DNA from: Clostridia bacterium
GTDB taxonomy: Bacteria; Bacillota; Clostridia; Christensenellales; Aristaeellaceae
Assembly (NCBI GenBank): GCA_017615475.1
Contig: JAGAAC010000039.1
Location: 1-56,654, forward strand
DNA: 56,654 nt
Reading direction: 5' to 3'
Under the pieces are notes generated by a model that saw nothing but the letters and a program-made list of their open reading frames with translations, searched no databases and had not been told where the DNA came from. Shown here in pieces: positions 27,233-34,824 of the stretch. Each line of letters begins with the position of its first letter. Position 1 is the first letter of the stretch. Both the position numbers and the translations under genes were made by a program.

Positions 27233-28200
27233 TGCTCCTCAACCTCTTCGATCCTGTCCGGATTCTTTTCCGTTGTTTCTTTCTTTTCTCCTGTTATTTC
27301 CTGTTGTTCCTCGTCTTCCGGTCTTTTCTCGCCGGGAAGCCGGTAAATCCTTCCCCGGATCAGTTCAATGATCAGCAGAACCAGCAGCCCCGCGATCATC
27401 ACCGGGCAGCCCAGGAACAGCACGTTCTTCCAGTTTTCCGGGAAGGTTGCCTGGTCCTCTTCCGCCAGCAGCGTCCGGGCTTCCCGGACGGGGATGCGTT
27501 CCGCCTGCACCATCAGCCGCCGGTCTTTCCGCGGGGAGATGATCGTCATCCGTTCCTCCCCCTCACCGGGGGTCAAGTCCATTTCCTTCAATCCCGCGGC
27601 TGATAGCATCTGGATGCCGGACACCCGGTAGACCATGGTCCTGTCTGTCACATTCAGGATAATCAGGGTACCGGGGATCATGCTGTCCAGGTCCTCCAGC
27701 ATCCGGTCATCTGTCAGGCCTATCTCCCCGGGGATGCCTTCCGCCTGCAGGATACCCGGTCCCGCCAGGATGATATTCTCCCCGATTCCATCCGCCGGCA
27801 GGGAACTGGTATTCACATGCACCAGTTTCCGGGTCGCCGGTGTTTCTGTGCTCAGGTGCCAGATCGGAAGGGAAAGGCTGATTTCCGGGATCACCAGTTC
27901 CCCGATCACCCCGTCATGGACGTTCATCCGGTTCTGGTAGTCCCTGCTGGTCCGGCTCGTTCCCTCTGTGAACACGTCATCCATGCGGACCTGTTCCAGG
28001 CTGTCGTTCCAGGCCTTTGCCTGCTCAAACAGTTCCGTTTTCCCGTCCGCGTCCATTACCGCTGTCTTCGCCCGGTAGGCAGCCATGATCTCCGCGTCCC
28101 GCCGTCGGCCAAGCTGGTCGGAAACCGTCGGGTAAACAAAGTAGCCGATAACGGCAGCTGCCAGCAGAATCAGAATCAGGATCGTCAGAAACTTTTTCAT
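27229..28200 (-). CDS. Class C sortase-like protein lacking catalytic Cys and His (323 aa)
   Basis: Architecture as in class C sortases: N-terminal helix (KKFLTILILILLAAAVIGYF), helical linker, a barrel beginning GVIGELVIPEISLSLPIWHLSTE, a C-terminal helix (VLFLGCPVMIAGLLVLLIIEL) and a charged cytosolic tail. The strand that normally ends LTGHRGL reads IILAGPGIL, so His is replaced by Pro (about P148). The strand that normally reads TLxTCTPYGxNxHRLLVRG reads MTIISPRKDRRLMVQAER: Cys is replaced by Pro (about P223) and the following loop is shortened. Only the Arg may remain. It therefore cannot work as a normal cysteine transpeptidase. I chose ATG at 28198-28200, overlapping the previous stop codon (ATGA). 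A binding or scaffold role is inferred. Confidence 0.83.
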   Translation of the reverse strand: MKKFLTILILILLAAAVIGYFVYPTVSDQLGRRRDAEIMAAYRAKTAVMDADGKTELFEQAKAWNDSLEQVRMDDVFTEGTSRTSRDYQNRMNVHDGVIGELVIPEISLSLPIWHLSTETPATRKLVHVNTSSLPADGIGENIILAGPGILQAEGIPGEIGLTDDRMLEDLDSMIPGTLIILNVTDRTMVYRVSGIQMLSAAGLKEMDLTPGEGEERMTIISPRKDRRLMVQAERIPVREARTLLAEEDQATFPENWKNVLFLGCPVMIAGLLVLLIIELIRGRIYRLPGEKRPEDEEQQEITGEKKETTEKNPDRIEEVEEQ

Positions 28201-29120
28201 TCCGCCGCCTCCGTTTCGCTTCCGGCGACAGTGGTCTGCCTGCCTGTCAGGTCCCCGAAGCACTGAAGCGGCCACAGGGCGAACTCCGCCCTGCCCAGGA
28301 TCTCCTCATCCGCTACGGTATTGTAATCTGTTTCCCGGCTGTCCAGGGAAAGGCTCAGCTGGTCCCCCTGCACAAAATACCGCTCCTTGGGGACGATGAC
28401 CCGCCGTCCTTCCGGCGCCGCGTCTTCTGTGCGTCCGGAGGTATAGCTCCTGTCGATCTCCCGGCCGTTTACCCGTGTTTCGGCATAGGGGCTCAGCACA
28501 ACCCGTTCTCCCGGACCCGCGATCACCCGCTTCATCTGGGTACGGACCGGGTTGTTCACGGAAAAGGGAATCGGATCCTTGAGCAGATCCTGCCCGTAGG
28601 AGGCCATGACTTCCTGCAGATGGTATTCCCCGTTCTTCAGGTCTTCCGTCGCGATGGTAACCGTTCCCTCATCACTGCTCCGGAACACATCGGCGTTAGC
28701 CTGGTCCGCCAGCCATACAGGGGTACCGCCGGCTGTGGAAAAATACTGCCTGGTTGTTCCCACATCCCGGTAAAGAATGTACTTGCAGTACCTGCGGGTC
28801 TTGCCTTTCGGGCTCAGAATAGTCAGTTCCACCGGCTTGGCCAGCCGCTTTTCATACAGCAGGATATCGCCCGCCTCATAGGTTCTGCCGGTTTCCGGCT
28901 TCCGGACAATGACCACAGTACCTTCCGGAAGCGTACCTCCCATGGCGGCTCCGTGCATCACAGCCAGCTGGTAATAGCGATGGAAAACGAACAGTCCTGC
29001 CGCGATACTCAGGATCAGCAGGATGGACAGGCCGATACAGAGGCGTTTCCTTCTGTCAGAACGCCTCACACGCCGCATTTCCCGAAGCAGCTCTTCATCT
29101 CTGGGATGATAGATCTCCAT
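28197..29120 (-). CDS. Signal peptidase-like protein with inserted SpaA-like domain and Ser-to-Ala change (307 aa)
   Basis: First gene of the assembly operon. It has a cytosolic basic start, a membrane helix at about 28-46, then an S26-type fold. The serine box reads MHGAAMGGTLPEGTVV instead of G-x-S-M-x-P-T, so Ser is Ala (A59). The lysine box TQMKRVIAGPGERVVL keeps Lys (K197), and GDQLSLSLDSR keeps the later box. Between the Ser and Lys boxes (about 85-190) is an insertion with SpaA/prealbumin-like features: EGTVTIATEDLKNGEYHLQE, then DLLKDPIPFSV, an E-box-like pattern. I prefer the second ATG (29118-29120), with AGGGAG 6 nt upstream; the first ATG (29126) abuts that site. It probably binds or guides pilins rather than cleaving signal peptides. 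Confidence 0.82.
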   Translation of the reverse strand: MEIYHPRDEELLREMRRVRRSDRRKRLCIGLSILLILSIAAGLFVFHRYYQLAVMHGAAMGGTLPEGTVVIVRKPETGRTYEAGDILLYEKRLAKPVELTILSPKGKTRRYCKYILYRDVGTTRQYFSTAGGTPVWLADQANADVFRSSDEGTVTIATEDLKNGEYHLQEVMASYGQDLLKDPIPFSVNNPVRTQMKRVIAGPGERVVLSPYAETRVNGREIDRSYTSGRTEDAAPEGRRVIVPKERYFVQGDQLSLSLDSRETDYNTVADEEILGRAEFALWPLQCFGDLTGRQTTVAGSETEAAE

Positions 29121-29213
29121 CCGCATCTCCCTGTATCCGGTATTCCGGAATAATCCGGACGCTGATGCTTACCGGAAAAAATGATCAAAATATCTGTAGA
29201 ATATACCACGATG

Positions 29214-29242
29214 AGTATATATCTTTTGTGTTTTCTTTTCAA
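29214..29242 (-). promoter_or_regulatory. Promoter of the pilus-assembly operon
   Basis: Minus strand TTGAAA, 17-nt spacer, TATACT (5/6 and 5/6). It leaves a leader of about 90 nt that contains the palindrome ATTCCGGAAT (29141-29150). Confidence 0.75.
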
Positions 29243-29281
29243 GTTTTTTCCAAATGCGGTATTCTCTCTCCCATACAACAT

Positions 29282-29310
29282 AAAAACCAGGAGGGATTCT
29301 TCCCTCCTGG
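29282..29310 (-). terminator. Intrinsic terminator after the GH10 xylanase gene
   Basis: Perfect 10-bp stem CCAGGAGGGA/TCCCTCCTGG with a TTCT loop and five T following on the minus strand. It lies at the far end of a hairpin array that starts at the xylanase stop codon. Confidence 0.93.
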
Positions 29311-29328
29311 TTTAAAAGTGTCTTTCAC

Positions 29329-29444
29329 ATTCGGCGGCAGCCGAATATTTCACATTGAACCGCCTGCGGTTCAATATTTCACATGCCGAAGGCATATTTC
29401 ACATCGGCCACAGGCCGATATTTCATTCGGCTGCTTCGCAGCCG
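29329..29444 (-). repeat. Array of five hairpins with constant TGTGAAATAT linkers
   Basis: Five stem-loops in a row, each with a different stem: 29428-29444 (CGGCTGC), 29403-29419 (ATCGGCC), 29383-29395 (ATGCC), 29354-29375 (ATTGAACCGC) and 29329-29346 (ATTCGGC). On the minus strand each is followed by the same linker, (TG)TGAAATAT. The array begins one base after the xylanase stop codon. A two-hairpin version with the same linker lies at 55899-55950 after another gene. Confidence 0.88.
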
Positions 29445-29445
29445 C

Positions 29446-31002
29446 TTATTGATATGTTTCCGGATACGCCACGGCCCAGAACGCAGGCTTCGGATTGCCC
29501 CTTCCGTCAAACAGCAGCGGATACTGGGTTCCGCGCCAGCTCATCAGGTCTGTCAGTCCCCATACCTGGACCGCTTCAAACTGATCGCTGTGCGCGATCA
29601 GGATCTTCATCACGTTGGCATAATACTGCGCCTGCTTCCGGAAAGAAGCTTCGCTGTTATTTCCGACCGTAACATCCAGCTCGCTCACCCGAAGTCTCAG
29701 GTTCAGCTCGGCAATGGTTTCCACTGCGGTTTTGATCTGCTGGATGGACGGGAATCCAACGTTATGGTGCATCTGGAATCCGTAACCGTCGATATTGCCT
29801 TCCGGGATCAGGTTCTGCAGCAGCCTGACAATGCCTTTCAGTTTGCCCGGAACCGCGGTGTTGTAATCATTATAGTATAGCTTTGTGCCCTCCGGCGCGT
29901 ACTTCCGTGCGTAGGAATAGGCGAAGTTCGGATAGTCATCGCCGATGATTCTCCGCCAGTTGCTGTTCCTCAGCCAGTTGGAGCCGTCATCAATCGCCTC
30001 GTTCAGCACGTCCCAGGAAACCACAACGCCGGGATAGTTGGCATCCAGGTATTCAAACACGCCTTTGATATAGTTTTCCATTCGGCCCAGCATCACTTCC
30101 CGGTTCACATACGGCTTTTTACTGTCATATCCCTCATGGAAAAAGGACTCCGGCGTCTGGCTGTGCCAGATCAGTACATGGCCGTGTACCTTGATCCCGT
30201 ACCGCTGAGCGAATCTCAGGAGCGATTTTGCCGCGTCAAAGCGAACCGCCACCGCGGTCTCGTCGCCGGTTTCCTTCAGAAGTTTCCGGCTGCCGTTCAC
30301 GTCCAGCACAGAATCCGGTTTCATCTCATTTTCAGGAGTGAGAATATTGAACTGCTCCGTGATCAGCTTGGTCATTTTCGGATCCATAAAGACGGACTGG
30401 GGCGCCGCGGAACCGAAATCAAACTTCCCTGCGTAGATTTCCTTCAGGCTGGGGATTTCCCCCGCTTCCTCAATAACCATGGGAGCTTCTGTGGGCTTGG
30501 GTTCTTTTTCTCCCTCCGGAGCGGTTACTGTGAAGTTCCTGATCTCAAAATCCAGGGAGTCTGCCCCCGTTGTTTCCACATACAGAACGCTCCGTTCAAA
30601 ATCGCCGGCCGTATATGTGCCGGTCAGGCGGGTCCATTCTCCCTTGGCGGCAGTGCCGAAGGCCAGGTTTTCATAGGTTTCCATGCCGCTTTTGGAATGG
30701 GCGATGGAGATCATGAAGCTGGCGCTGTCCATATCGTCCTGCTTCACTTCCACGCTCAGCTCATACAGGCTTCCCTCGATCAGCGGGAAATCCCGTCCCG
30801 GAGAGTTCCAGGAGCTCTGGCGGCCCACGGTTTTCAGCGTGCCGTCCGCCGTATGGAAAGACATGGCACCCCGGCCATACCAGCCGTCTTCGTCCTTTGT
30901 GAAATCAGAAGTGTAAACTGTCTTTGCGTCATCCGCCAGCGCAGGCATGCACCCGCACAGCATGCTCAGGATCATCAGAACAGCCATAATCTTCCTGATC
31001 AT
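29446..31002 (-). CDS. Secreted GH10 endo-beta-1,4-xylanase with N-terminal carbohydrate-binding module (518 aa)
   Basis: The signal peptide MIRKIMAVLMILSMLCGCMPALADD ends either at ALA or at a weak lipobox-like LCGC. Residues about 27-160 form a CBM22/CBM4_9-like domain (YTSDFTKDEDGWYGRG..., RLTGTYTAGDFERSVLYVET). The catalytic GH10 barrel from about 183 has FNILTPENEMKPD, VHGHVLIWHSQTP, SWDVLNEAIDDG with the acid/base (about E335), and LRVSELDVTVG with the nucleophile (about E441). It cuts xylan outside the cell; products would be imported by the upstream ABC systems. It has its own promoter (TTGATT-17-TAGAAT) and ribosome site AAAGGA. It is separated from the binding protein upstream by a terminator. 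Confidence 0.95.
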   Translation of the reverse strand: MIRKIMAVLMILSMLCGCMPALADDAKTVYTSDFTKDEDGWYGRGAMSFHTADGTLKTVGRQSSWNSPGRDFPLIEGSLYELSVEVKQDDMDSASFMISIAHSKSGMETYENLAFGTAAKGEWTRLTGTYTAGDFERSVLYVETTGADSLDFEIRNFTVTAPEGEKEPKPTEAPMVIEEAGEIPSLKEIYAGKFDFGSAAPQSVFMDPKMTKLITEQFNILTPENEMKPDSVLDVNGSRKLLKETGDETAVAVRFDAAKSLLRFAQRYGIKVHGHVLIWHSQTPESFFHEGYDSKKPYVNREVMLGRMENYIKGVFEYLDANYPGVVVSWDVLNEAIDDGSNWLRNSNWRRIIGDDYPNFAYSYARKYAPEGTKLYYNDYNTAVPGKLKGIVRLLQNLIPEGNIDGYGFQMHHNVGFPSIQQIKTAVETIAELNLRLRVSELDVTVGNNSEASFRKQAQYYANVMKILIAHSDQFEAVQVWGLTDLMSWRGTQYPLLFDGRGNPKPAFWAVAYPETYQ

Positions 31003-31027
31003 GATATATCATCCTTTCGGCTTAATT

Positions 31028-31037
31028 TGTTCGTACA
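31028..31037 (-). promoter_or_regulatory. Near-palindrome TGTACGAACA at the xylanase promoter
   Basis: One mismatch from the perfect palindrome TGTACGTACA found beside the main ABC cluster promoter (44853-44862). It lies directly downstream of the xylanase -10 hexamer, a typical repressor position. Confidence 0.45.
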
Positions 31038-31038
31038 T

Positions 31039-31067
31039 ATTCTACCTGCTCCGGCCGGAATAATCAA
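31039..31067 (-). promoter_or_regulatory. Promoter of the GH10 xylanase gene
   Basis: Minus strand TTGATT, 17-nt spacer, TAGAAT (4/6 and 5/6). The spacer contains the palindrome CCGGCCGG. Confidence 0.7.
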
Positions 31068-31108
31068 GCGCAAGTGCATGATAAAAACGGTCCGAAAGGT
31101 TTGAAAGC

Positions 31109-31136
31109 AAAAAAGGACCGTCCTTTCGGACGGTCC
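31109..31136 (-). terminator. Intrinsic terminator after the sugar-binding protein gene
   Basis: A 9-bp stem GGACCGTCC/GGACGGTCC with a TTTC loop and six T on the minus strand, about 20 nt after the stop codon. Confidence 0.95.
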
Positions 31137-31155
31137 GGGAATACCGTGTTGGCGA

Positions 31156-32655
31156 TTATTCGCCGGCGCCTTCTTCAGCAGCTTCTTCAGCGGCTTCAGC
31201 AGCAGCGGCAGCTTCAGCAGCGGCCTTTTCTTCTTCCTTCTGCTGCATGAAGGAATCGAAGTCATCAGAGGTCTTGTCGCCGTTGAACACGTCGCAGCGG
31301 AACTGCCACACGTCACGGGCGCTTTCAATGATTTCAGCGGGAGTACCGCTGCCCAGGTTCCACATCAGGGTGCTGCCCAGAACGGTGTTCTCATCGCCCA
31401 GCAGGTAAGTCTTGTTACCAACCGCACGCTTGGGATCACGCAGGGTCGCGAAGGTGATGTCAACAGCCTTGTCATCCGCGAAGGTGTACTTGTCACCGAT
31501 CCAGGAAGTCTCGGCATCAACGCCGGGAGTGGGATAGGTGTACAGAGCGTAGATCTGCTCGAGCTTCACAACTGTTTCAGCATCGTAGCACTTGGCGGGA
31601 ATAACAACGATGTTGTTCACAGCCGCATAGTAGTAGTCATCAGCATCGGGTCCCTTCGGGAAGGGTACGCAGCCCCAATCGAAGTCGCAGCTACGCATCA
31701 GGCAGCTTTCGTCGCCGAAACCTTCATAGTTCTGGCCAACGAAGAAAGCGGTTGTGCCCTGCTTCCAGAAACCTTCGAACCAGTTCCACTCGCCATCGGG
31801 AGCGAAGTCAGCCTTCTGGGGCATGAACCGATCCCATTCCTGACGCTGTGCAATACCGGTCTTGCAGGCATCGCTGTCAGCGCTGATAACCAGTTTGCCG
31901 TTTTCGTCCATGTCGAAGAAGGTAGCACCGTTGCCATACACGCAGCCGCGCAGGAGACGGTCGCCGTTACCGGTCAGGGCCCAGATGTCGAAGATACCAT
32001 CGTTATCGGTATCCTGCTGAACCTTTTCCATGTACTCTTCGAACTTGGCCCAGGTCCATTCGCCCTTTTCGGCCAGATCGTAGATTTCGTTGTAGTCGAT
32101 GCCAGCATCTTCCAGAACCTTCTTGTTGAAGAAGATCTCTTCACGGGGTTCCTGGTCACCAGCAAACACGCCGTAGACTTTGCCGTCTTTTGTCATCAGG
32201 TCGGAAACGGAAGTCAGCCACTGAGAACCGGACATATCAATGGTCCAGGGCTCGAGCAGGCCGTTCGCCAGAGGTCCGCCGGCAAAGTTGGGGTCGATAA
32301 CAATCAGGCACAGGTCATCAGCATGGCCATCGTTAACCATGTTGGCCAGTTCCTGGGGGCTTTCCTGCCAGCCGCCCTTATCCCAGGCGCAGTTGACGAT
32401 CTTTACATTGTAGGTAGCTTCGAGCCAGTCACGGTATTCATACAGCAGCTGCTCTTCTTCATCCGGATCAGCCTTGCGGGTAGAATGCTCAGCATCATCG
32501 GAAGACCACCAGTCATAAATGTAAACAGTCTGTCCATCGAAATCCAGACCTTCGATCTTTTCCGGATATCCTTCGGGCAGTTCTTCAGCGGCAGCGAAGC
32601 TGCAGCAACCGAGCAGCAGCATAGCCGCCAATACCAGGGAAATGATTTTCTTCAT
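31156..32655 (-). CDS. ABC transporter sugar-binding lipoprotein, family 1 (499 aa)
   Basis: The extracytoplasmic binding component of a carbohydrate ABC importer. The signal peptide MKKIISLVLAAMLLLGCCSFA contains a lipobox (LLGC), so the mature protein should be lipid-anchored. The body resembles family 1 binding proteins: GKVYGVFAGDQEPREEIFFNKKVLEDAGI, then WTWAKFEEYMEKVQ. The C-terminal 25 residues are a low-complexity KEEEKAAAEAAAAAEAA tail, which is unusual. AAGGAGG lies 9 nt before the ATG. Two permeases lie upstream; a hairpin and a consensus -10 promoter in between suggest stronger expression of this gene than of the permeases, as expected for binding proteins. No ATPase is encoded here, so a shared MsmX-type ATPase is implied. 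Confidence 0.93.
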   Translation of the reverse strand: MKKIISLVLAAMLLLGCCSFAAAEELPEGYPEKIEGLDFDGQTVYIYDWWSSDDAEHSTRKADPDEEEQLLYEYRDWLEATYNVKIVNCAWDKGGWQESPQELANMVNDGHADDLCLIVIDPNFAGGPLANGLLEPWTIDMSGSQWLTSVSDLMTKDGKVYGVFAGDQEPREEIFFNKKVLEDAGIDYNEIYDLAEKGEWTWAKFEEYMEKVQQDTDNDGIFDIWALTGNGDRLLRGCVYGNGATFFDMDENGKLVISADSDACKTGIAQRQEWDRFMPQKADFAPDGEWNWFEGFWKQGTTAFFVGQNYEGFGDESCLMRSCDFDWGCVPFPKGPDADDYYYAAVNNIVVIPAKCYDAETVVKLEQIYALYTYPTPGVDAETSWIGDKYTFADDKAVDITFATLRDPKRAVGNKTYLLGDENTVLGSTLMWNLGSGTPAEIIESARDVWQFRCDVFNGDKTSDDFDSFMQQKEEEKAAAEAAAAAEAAEEAAEEGAGE

Positions 32656-32683
32656 GCGAGAAAACCTCCTTTTTTATTTCCTT

Positions 32684-32706
32684 ACAGATTTCCCACGGAA
32701 ATCTGT
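32684..32706 (-). repeat. 10-bp inverted repeat in the binding-protein leader
   Basis: Perfect arms ACAGATTTCC/GGAAATCTGT with a 3-nt loop, between the permease and binding-protein genes. It has no T run. It may stabilise or set the 5' end of the binding-protein mRNA. Confidence 0.75.
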
Positions 32707-32748
32707 ATAGGTGCAATTGTAAGTGCGGAACCCCCGCTGTTCAGGATA

Positions 32749-32777
32749 ATTATAGACCGTATTTTCCATTTAATCAA
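32749..32777 (-). promoter_or_regulatory. Internal promoter for the sugar-binding lipoprotein
   Basis: Minus strand TTGATT, 17-nt spacer, TATAAT (4/6 and 6/6). TGTACA (32787-32792) lies 10 nt upstream, resembling the motif at the xylanase and cluster promoters. Confidence 0.78.
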
Positions 32778-32810
32778 GTAGAGGTATGTACATTTTTCGC
32801 ATTTTGTGTC

Positions 32811-33821
32811 TTATTCCTTGGAACCGGTCATAGCCAGACTCTGAACAAATGTTTTCTGTGTAAAAGCGTACAGAATGATCAGCGGAACGCAGCAGATGAA
32901 CACGCCGATACCGATCAGCTGCATCTGACGGCCCAGAGGAACAGTTACGTTTTCCGTTGCGTTCCTGGCAAAGTACTTGCCCATGATGGAAGTGATGTTA
33001 CTGAGCTCCCGGGAATATATCTTGTATCCGGAGATAAAGTTCCGGGTATAGAACAGATCTGTCCACTGCCACACAAAGCTGAACAGAAAACAGCTGGCGA
33101 TCGTCGGCACAGCATCCGGCAGCATGATCTTCAGGAAGGTATGCATCGTACCGCAGCCATCCACATATGCCGCTTCTTCCAGGCTTACAGGAACGCTTCT
33201 GAAATACTGCCGCAGCATGTAGATATACAGACCATCCTTCAGGCCCATACAGGTCAAGCACATTGCCGTATAAGGAATCAGCGATGAGCGAAGGTTGATA
33301 TCGCTGCCGGTTGTCGCTTTAAAAATCCCCAGAATATCAAAGTGTGTGAAAGACATAAACAATGCCGTCTGGATTGTCTGGGGCGGAATAATGATCAGCA
33401 CGACAACACAGGCAAACCAGAACTTCTTCAGCGGGAACTCAAACCTGGCAAATCCGTAGGCCACCAGTGTGGTGGAAACGATCTGGCAGAGAGACATCAC
33501 CAGCGAGATCCACGCCGTATTGATCATGGACTGCGGCATGGAAGTCAGTTCAGCCACAATGCGGTAATTGTCCAGCGTCACATTCCGGGGAAGCAGCCGG
33601 ATAGTTGAATCATAAATATCCTCTGCTGCCATCAAACTCACCGAAAAGCGGGTAATGAGCGGCTGGATAATCATAAAGCACAGTCCGAACATCAGCAGTG
33701 CACGCACGATGGAAATAGTAATCTGACCGGCTGTGTGCTTCAGCAGGTATCCGTTGCTTCGGCGGTTTCTTTCGCGGAAGCTTTTACTTTCTCCGATGAA
33801 AACCGTGTTGTTCTTACTCAT
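32811..33821 (-). CDS. Carbohydrate ABC transporter permease, MalG type (336 aa)
   Basis: An integral membrane half-channel with about six helices. The EAA loop reads SLEEAAYVDGCGTMHTFLKIMLPDAVP (about residues 219-245), where the ATPase docks. It overlaps the upstream MalF-type gene by 8 nt, so the two are translationally coupled. The N-terminal cytosolic part is about 25 residues. Together with its partner it should import xylan- or glucan-derived oligosaccharides bound by the lipoprotein encoded downstream. The substrate is inferred from the xylanase context. Confidence 0.94.
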   Translation of the reverse strand: MSKNNTVFIGESKSFRERNRRSNGYLLKHTAGQITISIVRALLMFGLCFMIIQPLITRFSVSLMAAEDIYDSTIRLLPRNVTLDNYRIVAELTSMPQSMINTAWISLVMSLCQIVSTTLVAYGFARFEFPLKKFWFACVVVLIIIPPQTIQTALFMSFTHFDILGIFKATTGSDINLRSSLIPYTAMCLTCMGLKDGLYIYMLRQYFRSVPVSLEEAAYVDGCGTMHTFLKIMLPDAVPTIASCFLFSFVWQWTDLFYTRNFISGYKIYSRELSNITSIMGKYFARNATENVTVPLGRQMQLIGIGVFICCVPLIILYAFTQKTFVQSLAMTGSKE

Positions 33822-34824
33822 AGGATTTCACCGCCCTCGTGATAATAAACGTGCTGATGCCGATAAACACAAGAGCGACTCCAAAGTAGATCCAGCTTTC
33901 AGCAGAAGCCGCGCCAAAGTCCATCTGCGTTCCGTACATTAGTGTATTTATATGCTCCATGACCGTATTGTCATTTTTCATGAAGAAGTCGATGATCGTG
34001 TAGATGCAGTTGACCAGGAGCAGCGGGCTGACCATCGGGAAGGTGATCTTCCAGAAGGATTCCCACGCGGAACAGCCTTCCACTTCCGCCGCTTCATACA
34101 GCGAGGGTGAAATGGACTGAAGGCCGGTAAGGAATACGATGATCTGGATTCCGCTTGCCATGACGATATCGTATATGGAATCAATCATTTTGAAGATAAC
34201 GTCAAAGACTTCCTGTGCAACACCGGATACAGAAAGCAGATTCTGCAGTGACCTGGACAGGTCTACTCCTGAGGATTTTTCAACGGCATCCGAGATACTG
34301 GTCATCAGGTTGAAGTACGCGTTCTGTTTTTCAATACCGGGCAGCACACCGGATGACAGGATAACCGGGAGGAAGAAGATAATCCGGCAAACTGTCCTGC
34401 CTTTGAAATTCTGGTTAAGAATCACTGCGATTACAAAGCTCATAACCAGCGTCGCAATCGTATTAATCGCCATCCGCCCGATCTCATCTACCAACAGTTT
34501 GTTGAAATCCGGATCGGAAACAAAAGCATAGTTGTAATTCCCGAAGGGAACTATCAGATTCTTCCCCAGAATGTTGAGGCTGATATTGAAACGGCTCATC
34601 GTTCCTTCAACCACAACCACCTTGCTCAGACTCATGATGAATGACAGGTAGAGCGGACGGACCATGAACAGCAGAAAGCCGATGATCAGAGGGAGGATAA
34701 AGAGTGTTCCGGTCCTGGCGCGGCGGGCCTGAATGGTACGGTATACTTTGTTGCCCGGAATATACATCTGTATTGCTTCCGTAATGCCTTCATACCAGTG
34801 ATTACGCTTAACCCTGTTTTTCAT
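33814..34824 (-). CDS. Carbohydrate ABC transporter permease, MalF/LplB type (336 aa)
   Basis: Partner permease with several membrane helices. It has RTGTLFILPLIIGFLLFMVRPLYLSF at the first helix and an EAA loop SPSLYEAAEVEGCSAWESFWKITFPMV (about residues 233-258). The ATG overlaps the stop codon of the DUF5696 gene (ATGA). The region between helices (about residues 170-215) is longer than usual and polar. It forms a heterodimer with the MalG-type protein. No ATPase gene is in the operon. Confidence 0.93.
   Translation of the reverse strand: MKNRVKRNHWYEGITEAIQMYIPGNKVYRTIQARRARTGTLFILPLIIGFLLFMVRPLYLSFIMSLSKVVVVEGTMSRFNISLNILGKNLIVPFGNYNYAFVSDPDFNKLLVDEIGRMAINTIATLVMSFVIAVILNQNFKGRTVCRIIFFLPVILSSGVLPGIEKQNAYFNLMTSISDAVEKSSGVDLSRSLQNLLSVSGVAQEVFDVIFKMIDSIYDIVMASGIQIIVFLTGLQSISPSLYEAAEVEGCSAWESFWKITFPMVSPLLLVNCIYTIIDFFMKNDNTVMEHINTLMYGTQMDFGAASAESWIYFGVALVFIGISTFIITRAVKSYE

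Noticed and set aside
28197..28200. Frameshift between the signal peptidase-like and sortase-like genes
   Set aside because: The ATGA overlap is ordinary translational coupling; each product has its own complete start and membrane helix.
29311..29445. The hairpin array as a CRISPR array
   Set aside because: Stems are the variable part and linkers are only about 10 nt; there are no 24-40 nt repeats with unique spacers and no cas genes in the window.
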